A DNA stretch of 64,000 nucleotides from NCBI GenBank assembly GCA_902728285.1, contig CACVBU010001102.1, positions 2,188,335-2,252,334 on the forward strand. Reading direction: 5' to 3'. This document shows, in pieces, positions 10,351 to 21,700 of the stretch; within the stretch, counting starts at the first letter, position 1, and each line of letters opens with the position of its first letter. The notes beneath the pieces are model-generated. The model worked only from the letters and a program-made list of their open reading frames with translations. It made no database searches and was not told where the DNA came from. Position numbers and translations under genes: made by a program. Source of the stretch: Clytia hemisphaerica. Taxonomy: Eukaryota > Cnidaria > Hydrozoa > Leptothecata > Clytiidae.

Positions 10351-11889
10351 TTGGATTTAGTCCAGGGTTACAAAATTGTTTTCATGGAGGAACCATATCA
10401 AACAAAAACTCCTCAGGGGCCAACTTTCAGCAAGGAAGAGGACGATATAATTTCCAAGAAGGTACAAGAAATATTGGAGAAGGGTGCAACAACCCAGGTG
10501 ATCCCAAGAGTGGACCAATATTTAAGCCAAATATTTGTGGTAGACAAAAGGGGGGAGGTCACAGACCAGTGATAAATTTAAAGAAGTTAAACAGCTTCAT
10601 TCCTTACTCTCACTTCAAAATGGAGAGTTTTTCCTTGGTCAAAGAACTGTTGGAACCAGCGGATTATCTCCTGAAGCTAGATCTAAAGGACGCCTATTAG
10701 TCCCACTACACAAGAGCTCTCAAAAGTATGTAACTTTTCAATGAAAGAAAAACTATTTTTAGTTCCTGTTTGTATTTCGGTCTAGGACCAGTACCAAGAT
10801 TATTTACCGAACTAATAATGAAGGTACCAACAGCTCTAATGAGACGACTGAATTATCGTCTGATTATATTTCAAGACATCCTTTTATTTGGGAAAACTCT
10901 CAAAGAGGCAATAGAGGCTCGAGACACTTTGATTTTCCTTCTTCAAAATTTGGGGTTTTTGATCAATGTCAAGAAATCAGTGTTTGTGCCAGGTCATCGA
11001 ATATAATTCTTAGGGATGATAACAGACTCTCAGGAGATGAAAATGTACCTTCCTCAGGGAAAGCTAACCAGGATAATAAATCAATGTCAATTCATGTTAG
11101 ACCAGGAAACAGTGTCAGTATTGGATCTGTCCAAACTAATAGGGAGACTTTGCTCTACAGCCCAAGCAGTTATTCCTGCCCCACTATACTACAGGTCACT
11201 CCAAACTCAGCAAATACAGACCTTATTAGCTCAAGGGTCTTACAAGGCCACTGCGACTCTCTCAAAAGAGGCCAAAGAGGAGTTACAGTGGTGGATCAAC
11301 AATTTACATCTGAACAATGGTTTAACACTCATAAACCAGGCACCAGAAATGATAATAACCTCAGATACCTCAGAGGAAGGTTAGATTGCAGTGTCGGGAA
11401 ACTTGTCAGTGAGGGGTCCCTGGTCAGAGCAGGAGAGCAATCTACATACAAACATTTTAGAACTGAAAGCAATACACCTAGCGATATTAACGTTCACTTT
11501 GAGAAAGGAAGTTCATTCTATTCATACCCAGCTGGCACACAACGTTTTTTTGACGTTTATCTAACCTTCACAACGTCCATATAACGTTAGATGAACGTTC
11601 TAACAACGTTGTATGCCAGCTGGGATTGAGAACGGACAACATGACATCACTCTCATATCTAGTCAAAAAAGGGGGAACAAGGAGTGTGACCCTAAGTCAA
11701 GTCAGCAAGGAAATTTGGGAATATCTTCTGAGACATGGGATCACAGTTACTGCAGAGTACCTCCCGGGAGCCCTGAATGTGGACGCAGATTGGGAATCCA
11801 GGAACACAAGGGATTCAAGCGAGTGGATGCTAGGCTCACCAACAGTGGACCTCTTTGCCTCAAGGACATCCCATCAACTCCCAAAATAA
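10351..11889 (+). pseudogene. DIRS reverse transcriptase and RNase H remnant
   Basis: Reverse transcriptase blocks are recognisable from about 10500 to 11330 across at least two frames; RNase H follows to about 11889. The catalytic box that is normally YLDD or YxDD in DIRS RT reads FQDI here (in LIIFQDILLFG, near 10864-10896), so the second aspartate is missing. In-frame stops occur after LKDAY (about 10698), after VTFQ (about 10742), before the FLGM block (11005-11007) and after DTSEEG (about 11384). The RNase H part is cut by the fold-back at 11527-11624 just before the RTDN segment. This is a dead copy. Confidence 0.85.
11527..11624. mobile_element. CCCAGCTGGCAC fold-back element nested in DIRS RNase H
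   Basis: 98 bp, starts CCCAGCTGGCACACAACG and ends GTTGTATGCCAGCTGGG. The DIRS protein-coding similarity resumes immediately on both sides, which fixes the element boundaries to within a few bases. Confidence 0.9.
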
Positions 11890-12334
11890 TGGTCCTGGGG
11901 TCTAGATCCAATGAGTATGGGCAGCGTTTCATTTCAAACCAATATACTTGTCGCATTTGAATTTAGGGGGGACTCGTAGTAAGATTTCAAAGCTCTGCAA
12001 CGCCAATTTTATGTTTCAGTCTCCAAATATACATTATTTGTATGCTTAAAACCTTCTGAGGGGATTCTGAGTTGCTTTTGACTGAAATGAAACATAAATA
12101 CATTTGTGAGCTTCAATCTGTGAGCTATAAGCTTTTGGAGACGATTAAAATAATTTTCCGTTGAGCTCATTTTTGAAACAGCGTACCTCACTTCAACGTG
12201 GATGTTCGCCCGTTGATGAAAAAAAATTCGCTACGTCACTTAGTCATGAGAGGCCCTATACGTAATGTGTATTGTAGGGGTTATATCCCCTGACAACGAA
12301 ATTTTTTTTAGAAAAGTCAGCTGGAATTCAAATA

Positions 12335-12475
12335 TTTTTTCAAATCAAGTGACTGAGGCACTTTTTAACCGATCTACGGAAAGAAAAAAAACAGACGTCA
12401 CACAAAATAAAGCAAAGGTCACTACAGTATTTCGAAATTGTATTGCAAATCGATACTTTTGTATATAATTTTGCA
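12335..12475 (+). repeat. dispersed repeat, GTCACACAAAATAAAGCAAAGG type
   Basis: Contains TCAAGTGACTGAGGCACTTT, then GACGTCACACAAAATAAAGC, AAGGTCACTACAG and ATTTCGAAATTGTATTGCA. The same blocks occur in order at about 14050-14165 and 14860-14975. Family unknown; the short frame at 12265-12468 falls inside and is not a gene. Confidence 0.65.
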
Positions 12476-13034
12476 GCCCACAATTATAAGTGACGGATGA
12501 TACTTAGAGGGTGGAGTGTCAAATTTAATAGAAATTTCCAGACGAAACTAAGAGCTTAGCTTTTACTCGTTTTTTTTATTAGAACGCAATTTATGAGAAC
12601 ATTTAGGATAAAAATTGGAAAAAAATTAAGAACATCGTAAGAACATGACCAATTGAATAGATTGAACAGATTTGCACAAAGTTATCAGAACTCTTTTGAG
12701 ATTTTGTCCTTGTCGTATTGCAATTCTTTTACGTTTCAACGTTAAATCAGCACAAATTTCTCCTAGTTGATAACGTCAAGGTGAATTAATTTCAAAAACG
12801 CAATTAGACATTATTGGCCTAAAATTATCAAAAAATAAACACATCCAGTCTCAACCCAAATTAAAATATCCCAATTTAAAACAAGAAAGCCTGACGGCTT
12901 GGAGACTACGCGCTGCTCAGATTTTCTAGCTGTAAATTTTGATTTCTAGATTGCCAGAGATGTAGCTAAGACTTCGCGTTTCGGGATGATGGAAAAATGT
13001 TGAGGTTTTTTAAGAATTTTTTAAAAGATTAACA
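12476..13034. other. intergenic with partial MITE
   Basis: At 12565-12660 there is a fragment of the AAGAACA/ACGTGT MITE family (CGTTTTTTTTATTAGAACGC, TTAAGAACATCGTAAG). Otherwise AT-rich and without a gene. Confidence 0.45.
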
Positions 13035-13446
13035 CATCAGAAATTGTTATTTCATACTAAAATATTTATTCAATATAAAGTTATGATACAAAGTTAATAA
13101 GTGATTGACCCCAAAAAACAGCAGAAAACAGCGTTTTTAGACGAAAATCAGCTTATAACTATGTTTGATATCTTTTGACTGAATGATTATTTTTGAGAAT
13201 TTTTTTCACAGTGATGAGGTTCGATGATCAACGATTCAAACAATTTTTCTACAAGATCTTCATTTTTTTCTTCTTCACTTTAATCTTCATTTTTTTCTTC
13301 TTCACTTTAACCTTCATTTTCAGAATTTTTTAAAAGATTTTTTCATTTCAAATTGTTCCACTTACTAATGTCTTTCCAATGATACCAAAAGTTATAGGTA
13401 AAAGAAAAGAAAAAAGAGTGCACACTTATTGTGAACGAGACTTTAG
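13035..13446. mobile_element. truncated copy of the 681-bp palindromic element
   Basis: Matches the centre and right arm of 8808-9488 in the same orientation for the terminal 190 bp (TCTACAAGATCTTCATTTTT ... GAGTGCACACTTATTGTGAA). The central block is inverted relative to it (ATTCAATATAAAGTTATGAT...AGTGATTGACCCC). One arm is missing. The segment TTTTTTCTTCTTCACTTTAA is locally duplicated. Confidence 0.75.
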
Positions 13447-13464
13447 TCTGAATTAGGATCCTAA

Positions 13465-13560
13465 CCTAAGAATGCTGTAAGAATATTTTTTTCCTAAGAA
13501 AGTTAAGAACATCCATGATGAAATGGATTTACACCATTCTTATAAAAGAAAAAAGCCTGT
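13465..13560. mobile_element. short MITE, AAGAACATCCATGATGAAATGG type
   Basis: CTGTAAGAATATTTTTTTCC ... AAGTTAAGAACATCCATGATG ... CACCATTCTTATAAAAG. Same pattern at about 5705-5795 and 48930-48975. Confidence 0.5.
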
Positions 13561-14049
13561 ACTGTAGCTTGCTTTGTCTTTTTACGGTATTTCGGCATGT
13601 CCATGAAGATTCTATCAGCTTTCTGACAATACATTACGGACATTACGGGGTCTTAAATAATAAATGAAAAATGATAGCTCGTCGTCGGGCACCTAACCTG
13701 ATAACAGCTGGTCATAAGTTTCTCATGCGCACCGCGGTAAAACTTTGAAGGCGCTTGAAAATTAACCACCTGAGGAAAATAGTCCTTCCGTGGAAAATTC
13801 TACAACAAGAATCATGTTGTATGCCGGAAAGTCAAAAACTAAATTTTCCTGTAGCATATTCGTCAGATTGTTATGTTTTCACCCATCCCTTTAGAACTTC
13901 AACGTGGTGGGCAGAAAAATCAAAATCTGATCTCAGGTTAGTAGCACCTAGATACAGAAATTTATTTCTGTGACACAGTAAAATTCCTAACCTATTACGA
14001 GATATTCTAAGATATCCTAAGCACTGTATTGTCAAACAATAACATACCC

Positions 14050-14165
14050 ATTAACATTCGAGTGAACCGAGGCACTTTCGTCGAGAGAGGAAAAAATGAC
14101 ATCACGCAAAATATAGTGAAGGTCACACTATGGAATTTCGAAATCTCATTGCAAATTGTTTATTT
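14050..14165 (+). repeat. dispersed repeat, GTCACACAAAATAAAGCAAAGG type (second copy)
   Basis: CGAGGCACTTTCG, then AAATGACATCACGCAAAATA, GAAGGTCACACTATGG and ATTTCGAAATCTCATTGCAA in the same order as 12335-12475. Confidence 0.6.
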
Positions 14166-14212
14166 TTTTGCCCCCGACTTCATTGACTTCATCTTACAAG
14201 TACCTACAATAC

Positions 14213-14452
14213 ACGTTTTTTGTAAGAACAAACTTTAGAAGAACGTAAAGCTTCGATGGTAAAGTATTAAGAACAAGTTAAGAACATTTTAAGGCTTTGC
14301 AGGCTCTAAAACACCCAATTTCTTAGGAAAATGGGCATAAATACTCGCAAACCGAGGAAAAAAGAGCATGTTGAGAACATTATCAGGCTTCAAACTAAAA
14401 AGTTAAGAGAATCCGAAGGCTTCGAAAATTTTGGCTGTTCTTATAAAAAAGC
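14213..14452. mobile_element. MITE of the AAGAACA/ACGTGT family
   Basis: Reverse-orientation full copy: begins ACACGTTTTTTGTAAGAAC, passes GCTTCGATGG, AAGAACAAGTTAAGAAC, CTCTAAAACACCCAATTTC, and ends GGCTGTTCTTATAAAAAAGC. Confidence 0.8.
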
Positions 14453-14512
14453 GTTTCAGAGAATCAGGTCACCTGATTAAAGTTTATGGGTGTAACCATA
14501 AGCAACTATCAA

Positions 14513-14640
14513 GGCTCGAAATAACGATTTCAAGTGGGTCAGACAAAATGTCCGATCAAGGTTACTTTAGCTTGAAAATTATGATTTTTGGGTCGGACAT
14601 GAAGCTATTTGGGTCGATGTCCGACCGTTATTTCGAGTCC
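14513..14640. mobile_element. 128-bp palindromic MITE, CTCGAAATAACG ends
   Basis: GGCTCGAAATAACG at the left and CGTTATTTCGAGTCC at the right are inverted repeats. Internally GTCCGAC-like motifs occur in both orientations. The open frame at 14431-14643 overlaps it and is not coding. Confidence 0.65.
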
Positions 14641-14859
14641 TGAACTATTATTGACTTCATCATGGACATTCTTACCTTTTTGGGGACGTTTTCATGATGG
14701 TGACATATTATTAGCGTATTTTGACCACTTTTATCTAATTATTCTTGTAGAGCATATTCTGATAAAAAAAAACGTGTAAGAACAAGTGGTCAAATGGTTT
14801 CTATTGAAACACCTGACCTTACGAAATATTTAAGCATACTGTACTTATTCAAAAAAAGC

Positions 14860-14975
14860 ATTCAAGTGACTTAGGCATTTCTAAAGGTTCGGATGAAAAA
14901 GGGAAAATGACGTCACAATAAAAAGCAAAGGTCACTATGATATTTCGAAATTTTGCTGTGAATTTATCATTTTTG
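14860..14975 (+). repeat. dispersed repeat, GTCACACAAAATAAAGCAAAGG type (third copy)
   Basis: TCAAGTGACTTAGGCATTTC, AAATGACGTCACAATAAAAAG, CAAAGGTCACTATGATATTT and CGAAATTTTGCTG follow the order of the 12335-12475 copy. Confidence 0.6.
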
Positions 14976-15510
14976 AACTCTCCCATTTTCGCATGAGCTT
15001 TTTCGCTAGTGATTTTTAAGCACACTGCAATGCTTTTTAGCGTTTTTTCTGTATCGATCTTTGGTCAGTTTTCAGCCTTAAAATGAAAGCCGAAAAAAGA
15101 TAAAAAAATTTTCCTTTTTCTAATCTTCTTTTAACATCTTGAGCGTTTTGTAACTGAACATTCATTCTCTTTTTCTTTTTTTTCTACTTTTTAACTTTTC
15201 AAACCTTTAAAGTCTTTCAAAGTCACCCTCGAATGTCCACGCCCAATGGCTAGCCACGATGGCCAAACTACTCCTATCATAAGAATATTTTTACAAGATA
15301 ATCTTGATTGTGGTAGATTTTAGGAATGCAAGATTTTCCTTCTTTCCTTTCCTTTAGATTGAAAAAAATGGCAGTTTCTCGATTCCATTTGTTTTCAAAA
15401 TAATTCTTCTACAATTTTTACCTTTCTTAAAAAATCAGCTTGGTAGAACTAGCAAAAAATTGTTTTAGATAAATTTCTCGAAACATTATTTAAATCATCT
15501 TATGTTATGA
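14976..15510. other. intergenic, no gene recognised
   Basis: Pyrimidine-rich and AT-rich sequence with no coding signal. Confidence 0.5.
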
Positions 15511-15866
15511 AATTCTTTCCTTGGAAAATACAAGAAATGGTATTGATCGATTTTCCTTGAAAAATACAAGAATTTGCTTTAGAATTTTTCCTTTGCAAAA
15601 TACAAGAAATGTGTTTTATCTAATTTTCCTTGGAAAATACAAGAAGTTGTATTCGTCGATTTTCCTTGAAAAATACAAGAATTTACTTTACTGTAGGATT
15701 TTTTCCTTTGCCAAATACAAGAAATGTATTTTATATAATTTTCCTTGGAAAATACATGACATTTTCTTTACATAATTTTCCTTGAAAAATACAGTAAAAT
15801 CTTTTAATCATAATTTGCCATTCAATATACAAGAAAATATTGTTGTTCATTTTCTTTGAAAGATAC
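15511..15866 (+). repeat. degenerate minisatellite, ~37-bp unit
   Basis: About nine imperfect units of TTTTCCTTGGAAAATACAAG plus a variable AT-rich spacer. Every unit carries the inverted motif TTTCC-TTGGAAA or a variant. The open frame through it (15521-15775, with repeated KYKN/KYKK residues) is a product of the array and not a gene. Confidence 0.85.
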
Positions 15867-16744
15867 AAGAAATCATTTAAATATAAATATAAGTAATTCT
15901 CAATAATGACAGTTGAGCGAGCTCAATCATCATGGTAAAGAGTCGGGCGCCGGGCGGCTAGTTTTTGTATAAAGGTCGCTACCCACTCAGCATTTTATGG
16001 TCGTCGAACAAGGAGCCTAATAAAGGGACCCTGACCAGTGGCACTACGAGTGGCACCTACGAGTTCATTGTTAAAGTGCAGGGTGTCAAAGTTTGTTCAA
16101 GAAAGAAATGGGAATTTTCAGCATTTTAAAGCTGTATTCAATATGATTTCAAAATTGAAGCTAAAATTTGTGAGACGCCAAATAACAGTAAAAGAGACCT
16201 GACAAAAATATTATTGGTGTAACAATAATGACAGCAATTATTGACGAATACCACACCTGCAAAGCCCAGGTGTAACCAACCTTGACAGCCAACGGGGACG
16301 TATCGCTGGAGTTTGTAAAGTGGACCCTGTCAGATATGAATATTTTATAAATTTGAGATCTTGTAAGAACGAAAAAATTTCATTTTAAAAATTTATACTT
16401 TTGTATAATGTTTGTAGCCAACAATGAGTTTATTGAGAAAGTGTAGAGTGACGTAGCTAAAGCGCTACTAAAAGAAAAATCCTAAAAGTTTTTAGAAACA
16501 AGGTGTGCTTTTAAATTCCAGGAAAGCATGTTATCACTTGATCTACAAAAATAAATCACCGAGTCAGTGAAAAAGGGGCATGATTAAAATATTGCAAATC
16601 TAAATATTAGACAAAAATATTTCTTCGATCTTCCTGCCAAAGTTTCACCAAGGGTTGGAAAACAACAAAAAGTCTAAAAAGTTTCTATAACGGCCTTTTC
16701 AAGGGTGCTACCCAGTAATCTAGTATTTTCAGACAGTCTTTCGT
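15867..16744. other. intergenic, no gene recognised
   Basis: Contains a slightly GC-richer patch at 15925-16100 and AT-rich remainder. No domain-bearing frame and no repeat recognised. Confidence 0.45.
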
Positions 16745-16749
16745 TTATT

Positions 16750-16880
16750 CGCAAGGAGTCCACGACCGGTCGGCTCGGCTATCTATGAACTGAACGAAAC
16801 ATTGGATGGAGTCGGGATACGAACCGCGAACACCCTGGTTTGTGACACTTACGCCGTTGATCACCACAGATATCTGTAAA
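16750..16880 (-). repeat. tRNA-like / SINE head fragment
   Basis: Read on the minus strand, GTGGTGATCAACGGCGTAAG resembles a pol III A box, and about 45 nt later GCGGTTCGTATCCCGAC contains a B-box-like GGTTCGTATCC. The T stem is imperfect, so it is not a functional tRNA; a tRNA-derived SINE or tRNA relic is the best reading. It explains the GC-rich minus frame at 16745-17041. Confidence 0.4.
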
Positions 16881-17041
16881 GCCCGAAGGGCTAGATTTGC
16901 AGCTTTGTTCAAAAAGTGAAGCTCATCTTTGGAAGGATTTCCTACCAGAGTCACGTGACTAAAATATGCAATTTCACCGGTTTGAGAGATGTGAAATAGC
17001 GTTTGCCACCTAATTTTTTTGATATCGCGCTCCGAAAACAA

Positions 17042-18120
17042 TCAAAATGCTAGATCCTATCCATCGGCACGAAATTTAAAAAGTCAAATTTTAGCTTCAC
17101 TTTTTTTTGCTGGAGAAAGCTTAAAGCTGCAAATCTTGTGTTGATCACTTGGCCATCGCTCCTTTAATATTGCAAAGCTAATCTACAATCTTTCAGTATA
17201 GTCCCAGTTGAGAATTATCAAACAGTCAAAATTTTGTCTGAAAATCATTTTCTTGGAAAATTAATCAGGTTTTCAAATTTAAGCGCTGAAGTTGAAAAAA
17301 ATTTAGACAAAATATTTTTTTTTAAATGACAGAACTAAGATTTTAAAATTTAATTCAAATTTATTATTCAGAGGTATGAATGGTATTTTACAAAAGTCAT
17401 ACGAAAGAAATGATCCCCATCCAAGATTAGTTTTGATTCAAAAATCACTTGAAATATGATTTTAACCCAAACTTCATCAAAGATTCATGAATATTTTGAA
17501 ATATAAACTTTCACTTTGAATTCTTAAATATTATAATTCTTGAAAAGAAAACAGAGAATCCCGAAAATCAACAATATTCAAACCCCGTCAAAAACTTCGT
17601 TAAATATTTCCAAAAAATGTGAAAAATAAACAAATTACATTCTAACAACGTTCGAAAGATGACTCTAAAAAATCCTTAACCTGCAAGGAGGTTCAAACGA
17701 GATCTCAAGAATGTTCAGTCTTGAAATTTTACCTGGAATTCTTTTTCGAAAAGGGGGTATATTCTTTGGATTGTTTTCAAATTCAAACATATTTTTTGTC
17801 TTGTGGATAACAAAGTGGGAAGATATGAAAGATTTAAGTAATATTGCAAAGCTGGGATATATGGTTTCGGTAGTTTCGAACAGTAGAACAGTTTGGCCTT
17901 ATTGGTGCTTTCTGTATTGAAGTTTTGCTGAATGTGGAATAATTGTTAGGTTAAGCTGGAACGATTATTGCTTTTAAGCAAAGTCTTTCCTTTTAGAGAC
18001 CCCTCCAGCGGTTTGCATGATGGCGTGATTGCAAATTTTTTAGGCGTGATTGCGTGATCAATTAATAATATTGGGCTATTCCAGAATTTGTAGCTCTTAT
18101 GTTGAGGAGATCTTTGTTGG
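17042..18120. other. intergenic, no gene recognised
   Basis: AT-rich sequence. Only a short frame (17711-17920) without domain features. Confidence 0.5.
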
Positions 18121-18123
18121 GAA

Positions 18124-18386
18124 TGGTGATCCCCCCTGTATGCCCCCTGTATTTTTTCAATTTTTCAGAACCCCCTTGGATTTTTTGGACCACCCTGGAT
18201 TTCCGACCTCGTTTTACTGACCACACTGGATCTCAAACACCATTTTACCAACTACCATGGATATTCCACCTCATTTTACTGGATTTTTAAACTCGGAAAC
18301 TAGACCCCGCCCCTGGATTTTTTATTTTCCAAACCACCCTGGAAGTCACACTTCCTCAACATAGGAGGTACAGACTGGAAAACCCC
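18124..18386. mobile_element. MITE-like element with repeated CCCTGGATTT motifs
   Basis: Starts GATCCCCCCTGTATGCCCCC and ends ACTGGAAAACCCCATT. Inside are four or five spaced copies of a motif like ACCACCCTGGATTTCC, some followed by ACCTCGTTTTACTG. A relative with CCCCCCTGGAATTCC motifs and end TCTGGAAAAGCCCATT is at 38597-38797. Repeated motif plus C-rich start is the same architecture as the CCGGGGG family. Confidence 0.5.
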
Positions 18387-18691
18387 ATTTCGGCGCGATA
18401 TGTAGGCGAAAAATTGAGGCGTGACTGAGGCGTGATTGAGGCGTGATTGAGGCTATTTTCCACTGAACGGACTTTTTTCACGGACGGCAAATTTCAATTC
18501 GTGATGAGGACAGAACTTGAACGTGATGACGTAATGGTAATGAGGGGTGTCACAAAAGGCCCTCCTTTTAAGAAACGCCCTTTGACGGCAGTTGTTGATA
18601 CCTATAAGATAATTAATCTTTTTTTGTCTCAAAATTTTCACATTCTGAGTATTACATATATCCTTTATATGAAGAATATAGTACAATAAAA

Positions 18692-18794
18692 ATGAAATTG
18701 AAAGTTACCCTGAACATTATCATGTTGCTACTGACAACAGCAAACATTGCATATGGTTTGAAGAAGAAAACTGAGCAGGAATTAGCAAAGGAAG
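18692..18794 (+). CDS. ShKT gene A exon 1, signal peptide
   Basis: ATG at 18692 in context AAAAATGAA. The hydrophobic core NIIMLLLTTANIAYG is followed by basic LKKK; the predicted cleavage site is after AYG. The donor is GAAG-GTATTA, phase 1. Gene B exon 1 has the same size (106 against 103 nt) and phase. Confidence 0.85.
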
Positions 18795-21700
18795 GTATTA
18801 AACTCTCGCTTATTCGAACTCTTATTATTAGAATTTTTCTATAATTCGAATATATTTCCAGTCTCCAAGTCCTATATTACTGGGCTATCCTCGAGAAATA
18901 TCGACTCTTTCTCTCTTTCTAGTGGAGATGGAAAATATAAACCTTCATAGGCCAAAATAACTTTCTTGTGAGGGGAATGAGTAAACTTAAAAATGTGTTC
19001 AGTTTTCAGCCAATCAGAGCTTTTTTCGTGACTTTTTTACATGTTTTTTTTAATCATATCTTTCCAATTTCAGATGAAGAATTTCGTGAAATTATTGGAA
19101 ACCATCCGAAACGAGGTTCGTGAAACAATGATATCTGTGTTTTCACACCTCTGTGTCAGAGACCTGGTGTGACCCCTGCCTCCACTGGAAAACTTGGCCA
19201 AAATTCTACTGTTGGTTGGAAAAATACAGACTTTTATTACATTCTCATTTGAAGTTCAATGTAAAAGGTTTCACTCAAAACCCATCCCGCTGGGGTTTTT
19301 TAATAGCATTCCTACCCGTATTAAGATTTCGATAGAAATGTTTATCCCCGCTTTAGGAAAAAGTTCCAACGGGGATTGAGACAGGGGTATTGAATCATAC
19401 TGCTTAATAACGGCTTAAAAACGATGAATTATTGACTCGGTCACACTAGTTTTTGTCATTTCACATTTTAGTTATTTTAGAAATTAAAATTCAGAAATTT
19501 TCTTTTCCAGATGAAATACTGCGGGAAGTGGAGATGATAGGTATGTCGTTAGCTTTTGAAAAAACGAACCCACAAAGCAACACTTAGCGAAAAAACATGT
19601 CCTAGCCTAGCTTACACTGACCATTTTACTCTTGGACCCAAAAAAGGGGAAAATTCCAACACTTAATTAAGGAAACTTTTCATTTTTTGTTGTTTTTGTA
19701 ACCCTTTAAAAGTTCAAAAACCCGTACCGTACGCAAATACCCAGCACCCATTGTTGATAGAGCTGATTACAGTACCAACAAAATCCCTCTATAAAGACCA
19801 GAAAATCTGGTCATAAATAGCTTTTAAAGAGAAATATTATAAAAAGACACTTGTCTTTCGTTAGCCGGAAGATTCAAACAACAAGATTTAAATAAATTTC
19901 GACAATAAGCATGAAAAAAAATTTGTTTTCCCTTGTAGATCGTTCAGTCGGTGAAGATTTATTTGTAGAACATGCTGGTAGCGTCATATTCCAAGATCGT
20001 AAGTGCACGCTTGATTTTTTCTAAGCTTCCTTGGATGTTGAGTCCAAAAACTTTCTTAATTTCGTCATTTGGTAAGTATTTTTTGTACAGTTTCTTAAGA
20101 AAATGGGGGGCTTTCATAAAGCCTTAAACTGTTCTTAAATTATTCTTAATATTTTTGCCGATTGATTGGCTTATAGAAATCGTAGTAAACTCTTTTAATA
20201 CCCAGATAAAAAAAATGCATTATAGGGGCGTCATAAGAAGAAGTCAAATTTAGAAATTCTAATCTAAAGGTCAAATTTCAACGCAAATCTTTGTTCTGCA
20301 CAGCACCCACAATAAACACAAAACGCAACTCTTTCCCGGTCTCATTCTCTTATAAGTTTTCCAAGACGAAATTACGCTTTTTAGAGTATAGTAAATTCTC
20401 TTTAACTCGAAACTCTATAACTCGAATATCTTATTTACTCGAACAAGTTTTATGGTTCCTTCAGTTAACGATGCTTAATAAACCTTACTCCATAACTCGG
20501 AATTTCCTTAGCCCGAACAAATTTGTGTTTCCCCGTGCGTGTTAGAGTTATCGAGACGTGTATTTACATTTGACGCTCTCTAATTCGATCTTCAAGGGGA
20601 ATTGAATTTTCATCGAATAAGGGAGCTTATCGAATATGGGAGTGTCGTTTATGAGAGTTTCTTGTTGACGGGGACTTTAAGTTTTCGTGTTTCATGTATA
20701 TAAGTTTTACAAAGTTTTCAGCTCTTCTTCTTCCCCACGGTTTCTCTCTAGCAGTTCCATTTTCAGAGACAGTTGGAGCACCCAAATTGGCGAACGGGGC
20801 TAGTGCAGTTTTCATCCGAGGGGATCAAAACGGAGAAAATAGAGGTTACGAAAAGTATTTTATGGTTAGGATTAGGGTTAGGATTAGGGTTAGGATTAGG
20901 ATTAGGGTTAGTAGTTTAGAGGTTAGAGTTAGGTAGGTTAGAGTTTTATTCTTTTTTTACTAAAATTTTAGCATGTCATGATCATCGACCAGACTGTTCA
21001 GACATCAAGACGCATTGCTATGAAGAACCATACCTTGATGATATGAAAGAAAATTGTCGCGCAACATGTGGCTTCTGTAGTGAGAGCTGTTTTTTAAATT
21101 TCGTGTTTGACTTTTGATTATTTCTCAACCAGATTCTTTGTGAATCGACCTAAGTATATGTGGTTCTCATATAAAAGATACAGTTGATGCTCTCTAGGGA
21201 GCGAATGGTAGAGCTTTGTTTATGAGAGTTTCTTGTTGACGGTTGCCTTCAATATCATCGAATAATGGAGCGTACCAAATAGTAAATCATTTACTTGTTG
21301 TGTAAAATCAAATACGTACCTCGAAGCATATATCAAGCCTGATCAAGCACTCAATTCGGGTCTTTGGGACTTAGAGACCTCTGTCAGATATCTGTCAGCA
21401 GATATTTCGTCAAGGCCGCTCACCGGATGCTCTGTAACAGTTTAAATTTCAAAACATATGATATGAAACAAATGTCGGTAAATCATTGCTACCTCGCTAA
21501 AAAACTTTTATGGTTTTCCAAAATAACCTCTGATTTTTTTGACAAAAACACTAATCTTTAGGTAAAAAAAGACCTAAATTATTACCCACCCTGCCATTCG
21601 CAAAAATAAATTCTTGCCAAAATTAAGAAAGATTGATGGCGCCGATATAACTTTCCCGCAAAATTCAAAATCGTTTAGGATTTTTTGCAGCTTGTCAGAA

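Larger units (their letters stand above)
8551..11960 (+). mobile_element. degraded DIRS-like retrotransposon with nested insertions
   Basis: Remnants in order: a gag-like frame (8551-8807, continuing 9489-9988), then reverse transcriptase (about 10351-11330) and RNase H (about 11360-11890). The RT and RNase H text is of the DIRS type: GHRPVINLKKLNSFIPY-like, LKDAY, YFGLGPVPRLFTEL, SKLIGRLCSTAQAVIPAPLYYR, and the RNase H tail with VDLFASR. No tyrosine recombinase, methyltransferase or terminal repeat is found after 11960, so the 3' part is lost. A 681-bp palindromic element splits the gag part and a 98-bp fold-back splits RNase H. Several stops and frameshifts make it non-functional. Confidence 0.85.

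Noticed and set aside
11084-11584. 166-codon frame overlapping the RT remnant
   Set aside because: It is an alternative frame of the RT/RNase H region and runs into the fold-back element; the other frame carries the DIRS similarity.
20694-20936. 80-codon frame in gene A intron 4 ending in RVRIRVR repeats
   Set aside because: The tail is the telomere-like repeat, the start is intronic, and it would not splice in phase.
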